Source: Kribbella rubisoli
GTDB lineage: Bacteria > Actinomycetota > Actinomycetes > Propionibacteriales > Kribbellaceae
Assembly: GCF_004217145.1 (NCBI RefSeq)
Contig: NZ_SHKR01000014.1
Location: 784,701 to 848,700, forward strand
Reading direction: 5' to 3'
Length of the DNA stretch: 64,000 bases
Positions 49,636 to 58,353 of the stretch are shown piece after piece. The translations under genes were made by a program, and so were the position numbers. The stretch's first letter is position 1. Each line of letters starts with the position of its first letter. The notes under the pieces were generated by a model. That model did not search any database and was not told the DNA's origin. It worked only from the letters and a program-made list of their open reading frames with translations.

Positions 49636-50349
49636 ATGACTACGCAGCTGACGGTGGCCACGCTCAACATCCGCGGGCTCCCGCTGAAGGGCACCCGCGT
49701 TGCCGGACGGTTCGCGGCGATTGCGGCCGAACTCGACTCCAGCAAGATCGACCTGATCTGCCTGCAGGAGGTGTTCGACTATTACCACCTGAGACTCCTT
49801 CGCCAAGGGATGCCGTCGTTCACACAGGTGGCCTATCGGCCGTCGCTGGCCGGCCCCAGAGGTGGCTTGGTCACACTGTCGCGGCAGCCGCTGTCCGACA
49901 CTGCGTACATCAAGCTTCCGCAGCCTTCGCGCCGGTCAGGCCTACCCGTTCGAGCGCGCGTGAATGCGCTGCACAGCGGACTGCTCGCCGTCCACCTGGC
50001 CGGCAGTCGGATCAGGGTGCTCAACGTCCACCCGGCGGCCAACACCGACGGCGACTGGTCGGAGCACAATCGATTCCGCCAACTACAGGGTGACCAACTC
50101 ACAGCCCTCGGGCAGGTTGTCAAAGCCAACATGGCAACGACTGTCGTGTGCGGAGACTTCAACGTCGCCCGGATCAGTACGTTGCATCACGCCCTACCTA
50201 GCTGTCACGCCCCCGGCCTCCAACTCCAGACCGATTCATCTGACCCATCACTCGCTGGGCAGGAGGTGACAGCCGCCGTTTCAGAGTTCCGGCAGCCGTC
50301 GGAGGCAGAACGTCCAAAACGCCTTCCCAGCCGGTCTTCGCTGCGATGA
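49636..50349 (+). pseudogene. EEP-fold hydrolase gene truncated at its 3' end
   Basis: 237 codons. The endonuclease/exonuclease/phosphatase domain begins normally (VATLNIRGLPLKG, LICLQEVFDYYHLR) and reaches VVCGDFNVARI, but the final strands with the DH-containing catalytic motif are absent. After about codon 200 the frame reads through the antisense of a neighbouring relic gene. The true gene appears cut around 50230-50240 by rearrangement. The stub may be translated but should be inactive. Confidence 0.7.
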
Positions 50350-50830
50350 ACACCGGAGACTGTCGCTTACGCGCCAGCATGAAGCGATCAAACACCTCGC
50401 AATCCGTCTCGCTATACCTACTGACCGCCCGACCGCTTCGGATTGCTTCGGATTGCTTCGGCCAGCCTGATCATCTTCGGCACATCCTTCTGACGAACAA
50501 CACCACCGATGGTGCCGAACGTATGGAGCAACGACCGCGGGTCGATCGTCTTGATCTGCTCTCCGAACAAGGGCACGGCGCGCGGTGCGAAGAAGGTGCT
50601 CGGCACAGGGAACCTCAGTCTGCGATGGACCAGGTACGACTTCTCGTGGCGCGGGCGAAAATCGACATACACCTCAGCCGCGACCGTATCGAGCTTGATG
50701 GGCAGGACCGCGTTCCTCGCAGACTCGCTGTACGACTTGACCAGAGCCAAACGATCCCGCGGCACGAGAAGGTCCACGTCCGGGATTCGCTGCGTCGGAT
50801 CGGCCGCGCGTCCAGGAACTTCTGCCGCCG
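50198..50830 (-). pseudogene. Nucleotidyltransferase-like gene broken by a 10-bp tandem duplication
   Basis: On the minus strand, IPDVDLLVPRDRLALVKSYS, VYVDFRPRHEKSYLVHRRL and KTIDPRSLLHTFGTIGGV read as a nucleotidyltransferase-superfamily protein down to AEAIRS, then hit a stop at 50418. At 50441-50460 the DNA contains gattgcttcg twice in tandem; removing one copy joins AEAIRS to a second frame, GRAVSRYSETDCEVFDRFML...KTGWEGVLDVL, that continues to 50198. The N-terminus is also unclear. A frameshifted gene of possible toxin or accessory function. Confidence 0.65.
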
Positions 50831-50844
50831 AGCCCGATCCACCC

Positions 50845-51330
50845 TCACCTGTCGCGCTCACCCAGAACCTCCCACCAATGGCGAGGTGGTGCGCCGAAGC
50901 CATCCGGCGGCGGACAGACGGGTAGCACCGGCGTCGGTCTGTGACGCTCCTCCGCGCACCGGGCGAACGGGCCACCATCGCTGCAGAGTTGGACGAGATT
51001 GGGGTCGAGGTAGTTACGGATCCAGTCGGCAACACCGTGGATCGGATCCAGCGAGGCGACCTCCCAGCTACGCCACAGCGCATCCAATCTGAGAACCGCC
51101 TCGGGGTGATCCCACCACTGGGCGCACCATCGACCCTGCTCAGCGCACCGTCCGAAAGTCAGCACGAAAAACTCGTGTACCCATGACTCGAGATCAGCGA
51201 ACCGGGGCCGGAATCCAGACGCCGGCGCACCTTCGCGGCGGCTGCCGTACCGCAGCCCGTCCATGGCCTTACGCAATGCTGCCAGATCTGCCGCGTCGTG
51301 ATCCGACTGCTGTGCTCCATCACCGTCCAT
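50845..51330 (-). CDS. DUF4913 domain protein
   Basis: 161 residues. FADLESWVHEFFVLTFGR, WCAQWWDHPEAVLRLDALWRSWE, and NLVQLCSDGGPFARCAEERH match the Trp-rich DUF4913 pattern. These proteins are typically found on actinobacterial integrative and conjugative elements near transfer genes. Next to two broken genes here, it is best read as a leftover of such an element. Confidence 0.75.
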   Translation of the reverse strand: MDGDGAQQSDHDAADLAALRKAMDGLRYGSRREGAPASGFRPRFADLESWVHEFFVLTFGRCAEQGRWCAQWWDHPEAVLRLDALWRSWEVASLDPIHGVADWIRNYLDPNLVQLCSDGGPFARCAEERHRPTPVLPVCPPPDGFGAPPRHWWEVLGERDR

Positions 51331-51497
51331 GCCATCTCCCCAGATCAGGTCACCTTCTGGCGCTCATTCGCGTTCCTTGAGGCTAGCGAGCCGAAGCCTT
51401 CCTGAACGGACCGATTGCCTTTCTGTGGATAACCTCCCGCCAGCCCAGCAGACGCTGAGCCCCGAGTCCCGCTGACGTACCTCGTCCGGCAGCTGAG

Positions 51498-51512
51498 TCG
51501 AAGAAACTTCGA
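51498..51512. promoter_or_regulatory. Short palindrome upstream of MFS gene
   Basis: tcgaag-aaa-cttcga, a perfect 6-bp inverted repeat about 90 bp before the MFS start. Possible operator; the region 51331-51603 shows nothing else recognisable. Confidence 0.3.
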
Positions 51513-51603
51513 GGGCCGATGTCGGATCGTGTGGAGGGTGGTCGTAGTCAGGTTGAGAGGCCGCTCAAGACGGGGGGCCGATGGAGAAGGGCAACACCTC
51601 ATC

Positions 51604-53022
51604 ATGACGATCTTGACGGAGCCAGCAGTCCGCACCGGCCGGTCCAGTCGGCTGATGTGGGCGATCCTGGCCCTGGTAATACTCGCCGACGCTCTCGACG
51701 TGATCGATGCGACGGTCACCAATATCGCGGCGCCCACGATCGCGGCCGAACTCGGCGGCGGGGTGAGCCTGGTCAAGTGGCTCGGCCCGGCGTACATGCT
51801 CGCGATGGGCGTCCTGCTCGTCGTCGGCGGTCGGCTGGGTGACAAGTTCGGCCAGCGCAGGCTGTTCCTGATCGGGATGGGCGGGTTCACGCTGGCCTCG
51901 GCGGTCGCCGGGTTCTCGCCTGATCCGACTCTGCTGGTCATCGCGCGGGTTGCGCAGGGAGCGTTCGGGGCTCTGCTCATCCCGCAAGGCATGGCGATCA
52001 TGACGAAGGCGTTCGATCGCGAGATGCTCGCCAAGGCGTTCGGGTTGTTCGGCCCGATTCTCGGTCTGTCGAGTGTCGCCGGCCCGGTCTTGGCCGGGTT
52101 CATCATCAGCGCCGACCTGTTCGGTCTGTCCTGGCGCCCGATCTTTCTCCTCAACATCGTCCTCGGCGTTGCCGGGATGATCCTGGCCGTGAGGATCCTG
52201 CCGCGTGATGACGACGGCGACCGGTCGACGGTCGTCGACGGCTGGGGTTCCGGCGTACTCGGGATCGCGATGCTTGGGCTGCTGTACGGACTGATCCAAG
52301 GCTCGACCAACGGCTGGGGCGTCATCTCGATCGCCTCGATGGTCATCGGCGTACTGTCCTTCGCTGCCTTCGCCTACCGTCAGCGCACCGCGACGCACCC
52401 GCTGATCACGCCTTCGCTCTTGAAGAACCGCGGCTTCACGTCCGGATTGCTCGTCTGTCTGGTCGCCGTCGCCGCCGGCACCGGTCTGCTCTTCGTACTG
52501 TCGCTGTTCCTGCAGGAGGGACTGCAGGTCAGCCCGAAGAACGCGTCGCTCGGCCTGATGCCGCTCACCCTCGGACTCGTCGCCGCCGGCTTTGCCGCCA
52601 TGGGAGGCCTCGTCGCCAAGCTCGGACGCCGGCTCGTCTTCATCGGCCTCGTCATCGACATCGTCGGGTGCGGTTGGGTACTGGCCCTCGTCGCACACTC
52701 CGGTACGACCCTCAGCCTCTGGGCGCTGGCCCCGGCGTTCTTCGTCATCGGCGTCGGCATCAGCCTCAGCTTCGCCACGATCCCTGTCGTCGCCCTCGGC
52801 ACCGCCAAACCCGAGGAGGCAGGCAGCGCCAGCGGCTCCTTCAGCTCGATCCAGCAACTCGCGTCGGCAATCGGCTCGGCCGCAGTCACGTCGATCTTCT
52901 TCCGAGCCACAACCCCAGGTCTGGCCCACGCGATGGAAATAACCCTGATCGTCGTACTGGCCCTCACCGCGCTAACCCTCCCCCTCGTCACGTTGATGCC
53001 CCGCCAAGCCGCCGAAGACTGA
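51604..53022 (+). CDS. DHA2-type MFS exporter
   Basis: 472 residues from ATG 51604. Fourteen helices; helix 1 LADALDVIDATVTNIAAP with the membrane Asp pair, motif A GGRLGDKFGQRRLFLIG, motif C-like GPVLAGFIISADLFGLSWRP. A multidrug or metabolite exporter. The tail end is followed 4 bp later by the stop of a convergent gene. Confidence 0.92.
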   Translation: MTILTEPAVRTGRSSRLMWAILALVILADALDVIDATVTNIAAPTIAAELGGGVSLVKWLGPAYMLAMGVLLVVGGRLGDKFGQRRLFLIGMGGFTLASAVAGFSPDPTLLVIARVAQGAFGALLIPQGMAIMTKAFDREMLAKAFGLFGPILGLSSVAGPVLAGFIISADLFGLSWRPIFLLNIVLGVAGMILAVRILPRDDDGDRSTVVDGWGSGVLGIAMLGLLYGLIQGSTNGWGVISIASMVIGVLSFAAFAYRQRTATHPLITPSLLKNRGFTSGLLVCLVAVAAGTGLLFVLSLFLQEGLQVSPKNASLGLMPLTLGLVAAGFAAMGGLVAKLGRRLVFIGLVIDIVGCGWVLALVAHSGTTLSLWALAPAFFVIGVGISLSFATIPVVALGTAKPEEAGSASGSFSSIQQLASAIGSAAVTSIFFRATTPGLAHAMEITLIVVLALTALTLPLVTLMPRQAAED

Positions 53023-53026
53023 GGTG

Positions 53027-53767
53027 TCAGGCCGGGCTCAGTACCGGCTCGAGGCGGACCAGGCCTTCGGGCAGGGTGTCAGCCCATTCGGCTGTATCGG
53101 CGGTGACCCTAAACAGGCTGACCGGAATGAACACTTGAGCTTGCGCGTCCGAGCCGGTGCCGAAGGACTCCACGCGCCACTCTCGCCAATGGGCGTGCAG
53201 GACGTCGTACACCTCGTCGATCTGAGCACGGGTGAACCGACTGGGCACCACACAGAACTGACCTGGCAGCTTCGGGGACAACAATCGAGTCACTGCGTCC
53301 ACGTCGGTGGCGGCGACAACGAGGACTTCCTGACCTTCGGAGGGACGGAAGATCACCGGATGGACCACCTCTCCGGGCGGTTCCAGGGCGCGGAGGTCCA
53401 GGTCGAGGTCCACCACACCGTGCCGCCAGCCACCGGGCGGCGGCGGGCACGGTGGTTCCCTCCAAACTGCACGTGACTCCGGCCTAGGGACCTCCCCCGA
53501 GAACGAGTCGACCTCGATGCTCCCGTCCCGCCAGATCCCGACCACCGAGATGTAGCTCAGTCGGCGGTTCGATGCCGAGTCGACAGGGATCGCCTCGGCA
53601 ACCAACCCGATCAACCGAACCGACCGATCCGACTTCCACCCCGGTTCTCTGCGGATCGGAGTCAGAACGCGAGCCACGTCCAACCAATCACCGTCCGCCC
53701 CGCTCACCAACCGCCCCCAAGTCCGAACCCTGTCCCCCACCCCAAACACCAAATCCCCGGCCGCCAT
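53027..53767 (-). CDS. Conserved hypothetical protein
   Basis: 246 residues from ATG 53767. No signal or membrane helix. Tryptophan-rich with two halves: an N-terminal beta-rich part (RVRTWGRLVSGADGDWLDV, YISVVGIWRDGSIEVDSFSG) and a C-terminal segment SRFTRAQIDEVYDVLHAHWREWRVESFGTG. I do not recognise a family. Normal high-GC coding pattern supports a real gene. Confidence 0.6.
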   Translation of the reverse strand: MAAGDLVFGVGDRVRTWGRLVSGADGDWLDVARVLTPIRREPGWKSDRSVRLIGLVAEAIPVDSASNRRLSYISVVGIWRDGSIEVDSFSGEVPRPESRAVWREPPCPPPPGGWRHGVVDLDLDLRALEPPGEVVHPVIFRPSEGQEVLVVAATDVDAVTRLLSPKLPGQFCVVPSRFTRAQIDEVYDVLHAHWREWRVESFGTGSDAQAQVFIPVSLFRVTADTAEWADTLPEGLVRLEPVLSPA

Positions 53768-53998
53768 AACTCCATGTTGCTCCGCCCAACCCAAGATCCG
53801 ACTTCCCTGCCCCGCGTGCACCGCACATCAGCCAGCTAGGCGGTATGCCGGTCCAGCGCGTCCATGGCAGACAAACGCCTGACGCATGGCACCCGGATGT
53901 CCGGCATATGTCCGGTGCGGATCATGGTGATGTCCGCCCGCCTGGCCAGAAGCTTCTCGGCACCAAGTGTGCCAACCGCAACGGTGGGGTGACGCTAA

Positions 53999-54091
53999 GT
54001 GATACCGGAACTGTGGTCTCTCTGGCTGGTGGCCAGCGTGCTGTACGCCTTCATTCTGCGCGACATCGCGCGGGAGGTGCGCGGCGAATGA
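53999..54091 (+). CDS. 30-residue single-helix membrane peptide
   Basis: GTG at 53999 opens a 30-codon frame whose stop overlaps the next ATG as ATGA (54088-54091). The peptide has one hydrophobic helix, WSLWLVASVLYAFILRD, followed by a charged tail IAREVRGE, a clean N-out/C-in or reverse anchor. The coupling argues that it is translated. The preceding 53768-53998 holds nothing I can call. Confidence 0.5.
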   Translation: MIPELWSLWLVASVLYAFILRDIAREVRGE

Positions 54092-54567
54092 CGACAATCA
54101 CCCGACCCCCGCTTCCCACCGACAAGCGCGTTCGCGTCTGGTTCGGCGTACACGTCATCGCGGACTACACAGGCGAACCAGCCGCGGCCCTCCGCTATCA
54201 GGCCGCGATGAGCAGACGTTTCGCAAGCCTCCGAGTAACCATCGAGCCGGCAACCGGGCCGCTCCTGCTCGGATATGCCCGGCGAGACCTGTACCTGTCC
54301 GATCCACACATCGAAGACATGAAGCAGGAACTCAAAGCAATCGCCAACCTCGAGGGCTACACCATGGGCCCGGTGTACGTCGAGGATCCAGCCTCGGCTC
54401 CGGCCGCCTTCGATGCCTTGATCGAGTCGGTCAATCGTGACCAGATCACCACGGTCCTGCTGCCGGAGTGGCGCCACCTGGCGCTGCTCGGCGACCCCGC
54501 AACGATCAAGCAGCAGTTCGAGCGAGTCACCGGCGCACACTTCCTGCTGTACGAACCCGCACCTTGA
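54088..54567 (+). CDS. Conserved actinobacterial hypothetical protein
   Basis: 159 residues. FGVHVIADYTGEPAAALRYQ, KAIANLEGYTMGPVYVEDPAS, FDALIESVNRDQITTVLLPEWRHLALLG and a C-terminal TGAHFLLYEP. The second half has the layout of a Rossmann-like/resolvase-N-terminal fold, but without the catalytic Ser motif. Streptomycetes carry similar hypothetical proteins beside HTH regulators. Coupled to the small membrane peptide upstream. Confidence 0.6.
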   Translation: MTTITRPPLPTDKRVRVWFGVHVIADYTGEPAAALRYQAAMSRRFASLRVTIEPATGPLLLGYARRDLYLSDPHIEDMKQELKAIANLEGYTMGPVYVEDPASAPAAFDALIESVNRDQITTVLLPEWRHLALLGDPATIKQQFERVTGAHFLLYEPAP

Positions 54568-54623
54568 CCGACGGCGACTACCGAGATGCGGCGGATCGCC
54601 CGCCAACAGGTCCGTCATCAATC

Positions 54624-54666
54624 TCCCTGTCCGAGCTCTCCTCCCTGTGGCGGGCTCGGACAGGGA
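54624..54666. terminator. Hairpin between convergent genes
   Basis: tccctgtccgagc (54624-54636) and gctcggacaggga (54654-54666) are perfect 13-bp arms around a 17-nt loop. Terminator for the genes ending at 54567 (+) and 54741 (-). Confidence 0.6.
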
Positions 54667-54740
54667 CCCACAATCCGGCTGGCGCGGGACGCGAAGACGA
54701 GCCCGCCCTGCGCCAGCCGTTCCAACCGCGACCGAGTGCT

Positions 54741-55472
54741 TCAGAAGCAGAACGGGTGACCGGCCGGGTCGGCGTACACGACGTTCTGAAGGTGGATCGC
54801 GCCCAACTCTTCGGCACGTGCCACTGCCGCCTTGGCCGCCGGAGTTTGGAAGTGCGGAACTTCGTGGTCCACCGTGAACCGGTAGTCAACGTGCAGCTGT
54901 GCCGGATAAGCAGGGTCCGGCCACCGCGGAGCAGCGACCTGTGCATGCTGAAACGCCAGGTCCGGCAGCTCATCGTCGTCAAGATCGATCACGACTCGCT
55001 CTGGTGAGTCCTCGGCTCTCTCCTGTACGCCGAGGAATCCCTCGTAGAACCGCGCCAGCGCCCGCGGACTGAAGCAGTCGTAAACCAGACGCTCAACCGT
55101 CGGCGCTACAGACGGACCCGGGTACAGACAGAACGGATGTCCGGCGGGATCGGCGTACACCCGATGGTCCGCGTCGTCCTGAAGCAACGTCCCGCCGGCA
55201 CCAGTGATGTGGGCACCCGCGCCGTCCAGATCCTGCACAGCGATATCAAAGTGAATCTGCTGCGGGCACTCCGGATCGCGCCAGCGCGGCGGCCTCTCAT
55301 CCGACCACCCATCACCATCGAAGCCAATCCGGAACTTAGGACTCCTCGCCACGAAGAACGTCCCCCAGGCGTCGTACCGCTCCCAACCCAGCACCTCCCG
55401 GTAGAAGCCGGCCAACACCATCCCGCCGTCCTCACCACCGAGCACCTCGGGACACCCAACGTAGACAGTCAT
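54741..55472 (-). CDS. Two-domain VOC-family protein
   Basis: 243 residues from ATG 55472. Two glyoxalase/bleomycin-resistance-like modules: MVLAGFYREVLGWERYDAWG...YADPAGHPFCLYPG (about 1-125) and ARFYEGFLGVQERAED...LQNVVYADPAGHPFCF (about 130-243). The repeated DPAGHPFC ends mark the domain boundaries. Function unknown. Confidence 0.88.
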   Translation of the reverse strand: MTVYVGCPEVLGGEDGGMVLAGFYREVLGWERYDAWGTFFVARSPKFRIGFDGDGWSDERPPRWRDPECPQQIHFDIAVQDLDGAGAHITGAGGTLLQDDADHRVYADPAGHPFCLYPGPSVAPTVERLVYDCFSPRALARFYEGFLGVQERAEDSPERVVIDLDDDELPDLAFQHAQVAAPRWPDPAYPAQLHVDYRFTVDHEVPHFQTPAAKAAVARAEELGAIHLQNVVYADPAGHPFCF

Positions 55473-55566
55473 CCCGGCATCATCCGCAAGAAGATGCACC
55501 ACCTCTGCCTCCCGACCATCCGCCTCACCAGTCCGCGTGCCTTGGCCGCCTGGGGCCGACGCATTC

Positions 55567-55770
55567 ATGCGCCGCGGCCGATGGTACGGCGGTTACATCG
55601 TCGACCTCTGGACGCGCCGGACCTACTTCGGCATTCGCCACCAGGCCTCCTTGTTCGACTACGCCCCCGCCGACAAGGTCACCACCATCGATCAACAACT
55701 GGCCCGCTACCAGCGCTGGATCGACGCGCCTTGGTGGCGGGCCCTCCTCCCCGGAGACCCCGTCCGCTGA
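55567..55770 (+). CDS. Small hypothetical protein
   Basis: 67 residues from ATG 55567. Aromatic-rich, WYGGYIVDLWTRRTYFGIRH then IDQQLARYQRWIDAPWWRALL; no membrane helix. Codon pattern is normal for the genome, and the frame is divergent from the VOC gene. Not recognised. Could be a truncated remnant of a larger gene. Confidence 0.5.
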   Translation: MRRGRWYGGYIVDLWTRRTYFGIRHQASLFDYAPADKVTTIDQQLARYQRWIDAPWWRALLPGDPVR

Positions 55771-55808
55771 CGTTCTCGGCACCCAGGCGTCTGCTTGGAT
55801 GGGCGGTG

Positions 55809-56348
55809 ATGATCAGGCAACCAATTCTGTTCTTGACCGTGGGACTTCCATGCACCGGGAAGACCACTGCTGCACGGCGCATCGAGGTCGAGCACGGAGC
55901 CCTTCGCCTCACGAAAGACGAATGGGTGAAGGCCCTCTACGGCCACGAGAACCCGGACTCGGCCCAGCGCGTGATCGAAGGACGGCTGATCGAGATCGGG
56001 CTGCGCTCCCTCGAGCTCGGCAACAACGTCGTGATCGACTACGGCCTCTGGAGCCGAGATGAGCGCTCCGCTCTCCGTCAGGCTGCAGCAGACCTCGGCG
56101 CGAGGGTGGAGATGCTCTACTTCGAACTCCCCGCAACCGAACAGCGAAAACGACTCGACCAGCGCCAAGCCGAAGCGCCCCACACAACCTGGCCCATGTC
56201 TGACGAGGAACTCGCCGAGTGGTCCGCCAGCATCGAGATCCCAAACCCAGGCGAACTCGACGGCACCGAACCCATCGACGCCCCACCACCCGGCTTCACA
56301 ACCTGGGACGCGTGGCGCACCAGCCACTGGCCGCCGACAGTCTCGTGA
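55809..56348 (+). CDS. P-loop AAA/zeta-like kinase
   Basis: 179 residues. Walker A FLTVGLPCTGKTTAARR, then LTKDEWVKALYG and a DYGLWSRDERSALR segment as in AAA_33 small-molecule or antibiotic phosphotransferase-like kinases, with a lid containing EQRKRLDQRQAEAP. Substrate unknown. ATG preceded by an in-frame GTG one codon earlier. Confidence 0.85.
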   Translation: MIRQPILFLTVGLPCTGKTTAARRIEVEHGALRLTKDEWVKALYGHENPDSAQRVIEGRLIEIGLRSLELGNNVVIDYGLWSRDERSALRQAAADLGARVEMLYFELPATEQRKRLDQRQAEAPHTTWPMSDEELAEWSASIEIPNPGELDGTEPIDAPPPGFTTWDAWRTSHWPPTVS

Positions 56349-56403
56349 CGTTTCCAGGCCGCGGGTCGGCGCCCATTTTCCCTTACCTATAAGGCGCTCT
56401 CGC

Positions 56404-56747
56404 CTACCGGCGGTTACGGTGGCGAGCTTCCAGCAGACCGAGGCGTCGCAGAGCGCGCTCGGCCACCTCCTGCGGCTCAAGAGTGCTGGTGTCGATTACC
56501 AATTCGTCCAGATCCGCTGCCTCCAGGCGAGCGGCTATTTCATCGCAGCGCTCCAGATGCCACTCCAAGGCTGACGTCTGGCGCTATAGCGGCCCAACTG
56601 GCGCGGCCCCACTGACCGGTCGCACTCCCAGACTGCCGCTATGTTGCGAGCCTCAACCTGAGCATTGTCCTGCTCGGCCGGCGGCCAGGACCGACGGAAC
56701 CAGTCAACGTCCATCAGACTGAAGGGCCGACCTGCTTCGCGAGTAGA
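56404..56747 (-). pseudogene. AAA_33-type kinase remnant, truncated and internally deleted
   Basis: On the minus strand two pieces of one family are visible in different frames. 56747-56620 reads EAGRPFSLMDVDWFRRSWPP and ARNIAAVWE, matching the DVDWLRR-type segment after the P-loop. 56580-56404 reads LEWHLERCDEIAARLEAADL and DELVIDTSTLEPQEVAERAL, the family C-terminus. The P-loop and about 60 middle residues are missing and the frame shifts between pieces. A dead relative of the kind of gene encoded at 55809. Confidence 0.6.
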
Positions 56748-56752
56748 TCACC

Positions 56753-56788
56753 CACATGATCAAGAACAGATGACTCACATGATCAAGA
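56753..56788. repeat. 13-bp direct repeat
   Basis: cacatgatcaaga occurs at 56753-56765 and 56776-56788 (23-bp period) at the broken edge of the kinase relic. Possible scar of a rearrangement. Confidence 0.5.
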
Positions 56789-56793
56789 GCGGA

Positions 56794-56825
56794 CAGTCCG
56801 CAGCCGGCTAGCCGGCTGCGGACTG
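56794..56825. terminator. Perfect 32-bp palindrome over the NUDIX stop codon
   Basis: Two 16-bp arms, cagtccgcagccggct and its exact complement, meet at 56809/56810. The palindrome contains the stop codon of the NUDIX gene (56808-56810). As RNA it forms a stem with a four-base loop, a likely terminator. Confidence 0.6.
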
Positions 56826-57212
56826 AACGGCGTACAGGAGACTCGGCAGGCTGCCCGGGTGAGCCAGCTTCAAGTCTGCGAGATCACCGGGCCGGAACCA
56901 GCGAAGATCGTCGTGCTCCTCAGGAGCCGCGTTGACAGGTACCCCTTCCCATCGCGTGACAACGAACGCGTGTACGTCGAGCGTGGGGTCGCTGACCGCC
57001 ATCGAGATGGGCACGGGTTCGTGGACGCGGACACCGAGTTCCTCGAGGCACTCCCGCTTGACGGCATCGTGAGGCAACTCGCCCGACTCGACATGCCCGC
57101 CGACCAGGTCCCAACAGTCGGGATACCACCGCCGCGACGGATGCCGATGCACCAGGAGCACAAGGCCATCGCGCACAAGCGCAGCCACTGAGATCGAAAC
57201 CGGGGCAACCAT
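56808..57212 (-). CDS. NUDIX hydrolase (MutT-like)
   Basis: 134 residues. Complete NUDIX box GGHVESGELPHDAVKRECLEELG; opening SVAALVRDGLVLLVHRHPS RRWYPDCWDL. Likely hydrolyses a nucleoside di- or triphosphate derivative. Ends inside a perfect palindrome. Confidence 0.9.
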   Translation of the reverse strand: MVAPVSISVAALVRDGLVLLVHRHPSRRWYPDCWDLVGGHVESGELPHDAVKRECLEELGVRVHEPVPISMAVSDPTLDVHAFVVTRWEGVPVNAAPEEHDDLRWFRPGDLADLKLAHPGSLPSLLYAVQSAAG

Positions 57213-57420
57213 GCCAGCACCCTAGACGCGAACACAGACACATTCCGCGCCGCGCTCGTCGTCCCCATCGATGTAGCAGATCAGTGCTCCACAGTTGGTG
57301 TAGAACAGCTGAAACGGTTGCTAGTCAACGACGCCACAGGACACGACAAAGGAGTCAAGCGATGACGCGTCCCCGGTGCCCGCGCCACACAAATCCGTCG
57401 CACTCGACTCGGGAGGCGTT

Positions 57421-58089
57421 GTGAAGCTCCTTCTCACCTCCGGAGGCATCACGAACGACAGCATCCGCGATGCGCTGGTCGACCTTCTGGGCAAGCCGAT
57501 CTCCGAGTCCCACGCGCTCTGCATCCCCACCGCGCAGTGGGGCCACCCAATGCTCGGGCCTGCCACGGTACGACGCACCATCGCCGCCGAGCCTCCGTTC
57601 GACAAGATGACCAGCCTGGACTGGGCATCGTTGGGAGTCCTCGAACTCACCGCACTGCCCAGCATCGGCAACGAGCGGTGGATACCCTGGGTCCAAGAGG
57701 CCGACGTGCTCCTCGCCGAGGGCGGCGACACGACCTACCTGTGCCACTGGATGCAGCAGTCAGGCCTGTCGAACCTCATCCCGTCCCTACCCGACACAGT
57801 CTGGGTAGGACTCAGCGCCGGCAGCATGGTCATGACACCGCGAATCGGCAAAGACTTCGTCAACTGGCCTTCAGCCCCCGACGACCGCACGCTCGGCGTC
57901 GTCGACTTCTCGATCTACCCCCACCTGGACCACGAACAAATGCCGAACAACACCCTGGCCAACGCAGAACGCTGGGCCGCCGACATCGCAGCCCCGGCCT
58001 ACGCCATCGACGACCAAACCGCCATCAAAGTAACCAACGGCACCACCGAACTAATCTCCGAAGGCCACTGGAAAGCCTTCCCCGCCTAG
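57421..58089 (+). CDS. Peptidase S51/dipeptidase E-like protein
   Basis: 222 residues from GTG 57421, preceded by gggagg 6 nt upstream. KLLLTSGGITNDSIRDALVD opening, DVLLAEGGDTTYLCHWM, and nucleophile elbow WVGLSAGSMVMTP with Ser. The class I glutamine amidotransferase-like fold of aspartyl dipeptidase. May hydrolyse dipeptides with N-terminal Asp or a modified peptide. Confidence 0.88.
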   Translation: MKLLLTSGGITNDSIRDALVDLLGKPISESHALCIPTAQWGHPMLGPATVRRTIAAEPPFDKMTSLDWASLGVLELTALPSIGNERWIPWVQEADVLLAEGGDTTYLCHWMQQSGLSNLIPSLPDTVWVGLSAGSMVMTPRIGKDFVNWPSAPDDRTLGVVDFSIYPHLDHEQMPNNTLANAERWAADIAAPAYAIDDQTAIKVTNGTTELISEGHWKAFPA

Positions 58090-58203
58090 CCACCAACTCA
58101 TCCACGGCCGCGTCCCACACACTCGAAGCCGCCAGCATCAGCTAACGCGCGACGGCACGTCCGTAAGGTGGCCAGGTAGGCAGGGCGCGCCGCTGACGAG
58201 TAG

Positions 58204-58299
58204 ACACCGCGGAAGCTGCAACACGGCTTCGTGTCCATCCTTTCCAACCGAGGAACGCCGATCGATGACATGGCCAGGGGCTACTTGGCCTTCACCTAA
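58204..58299 (+). pseudogene. Tyrosine recombinase (integrase) C-terminal relic
   Basis: A 31-codon open segment between stops reads RKLQHGFVSILSNRGTPIDD M and then leaves the family. ELRHTFVSLLSxxGxPIEEIA is the conserved box II Arg/His helix of phage-type integrases; here the Arg is retained as RKL and the His as QHG. Nothing of the upstream catalytic domain or the Tyr remains. A short scar of an integrated element. The rest of 58090-58353 holds nothing recognised. Confidence 0.5.
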
Positions 58300-58353
58300 G
58301 GCGATACGGCGAGCAGCGGACGCGCTGCCGTGGTGGCGTTAAACTCGGCGGGC

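Noticed and set aside
51345..52929. Minus-strand frames opposite the MFS gene at 51604
   Set aside because: Low-complexity antisense reading; MFS motifs are on the plus strand.
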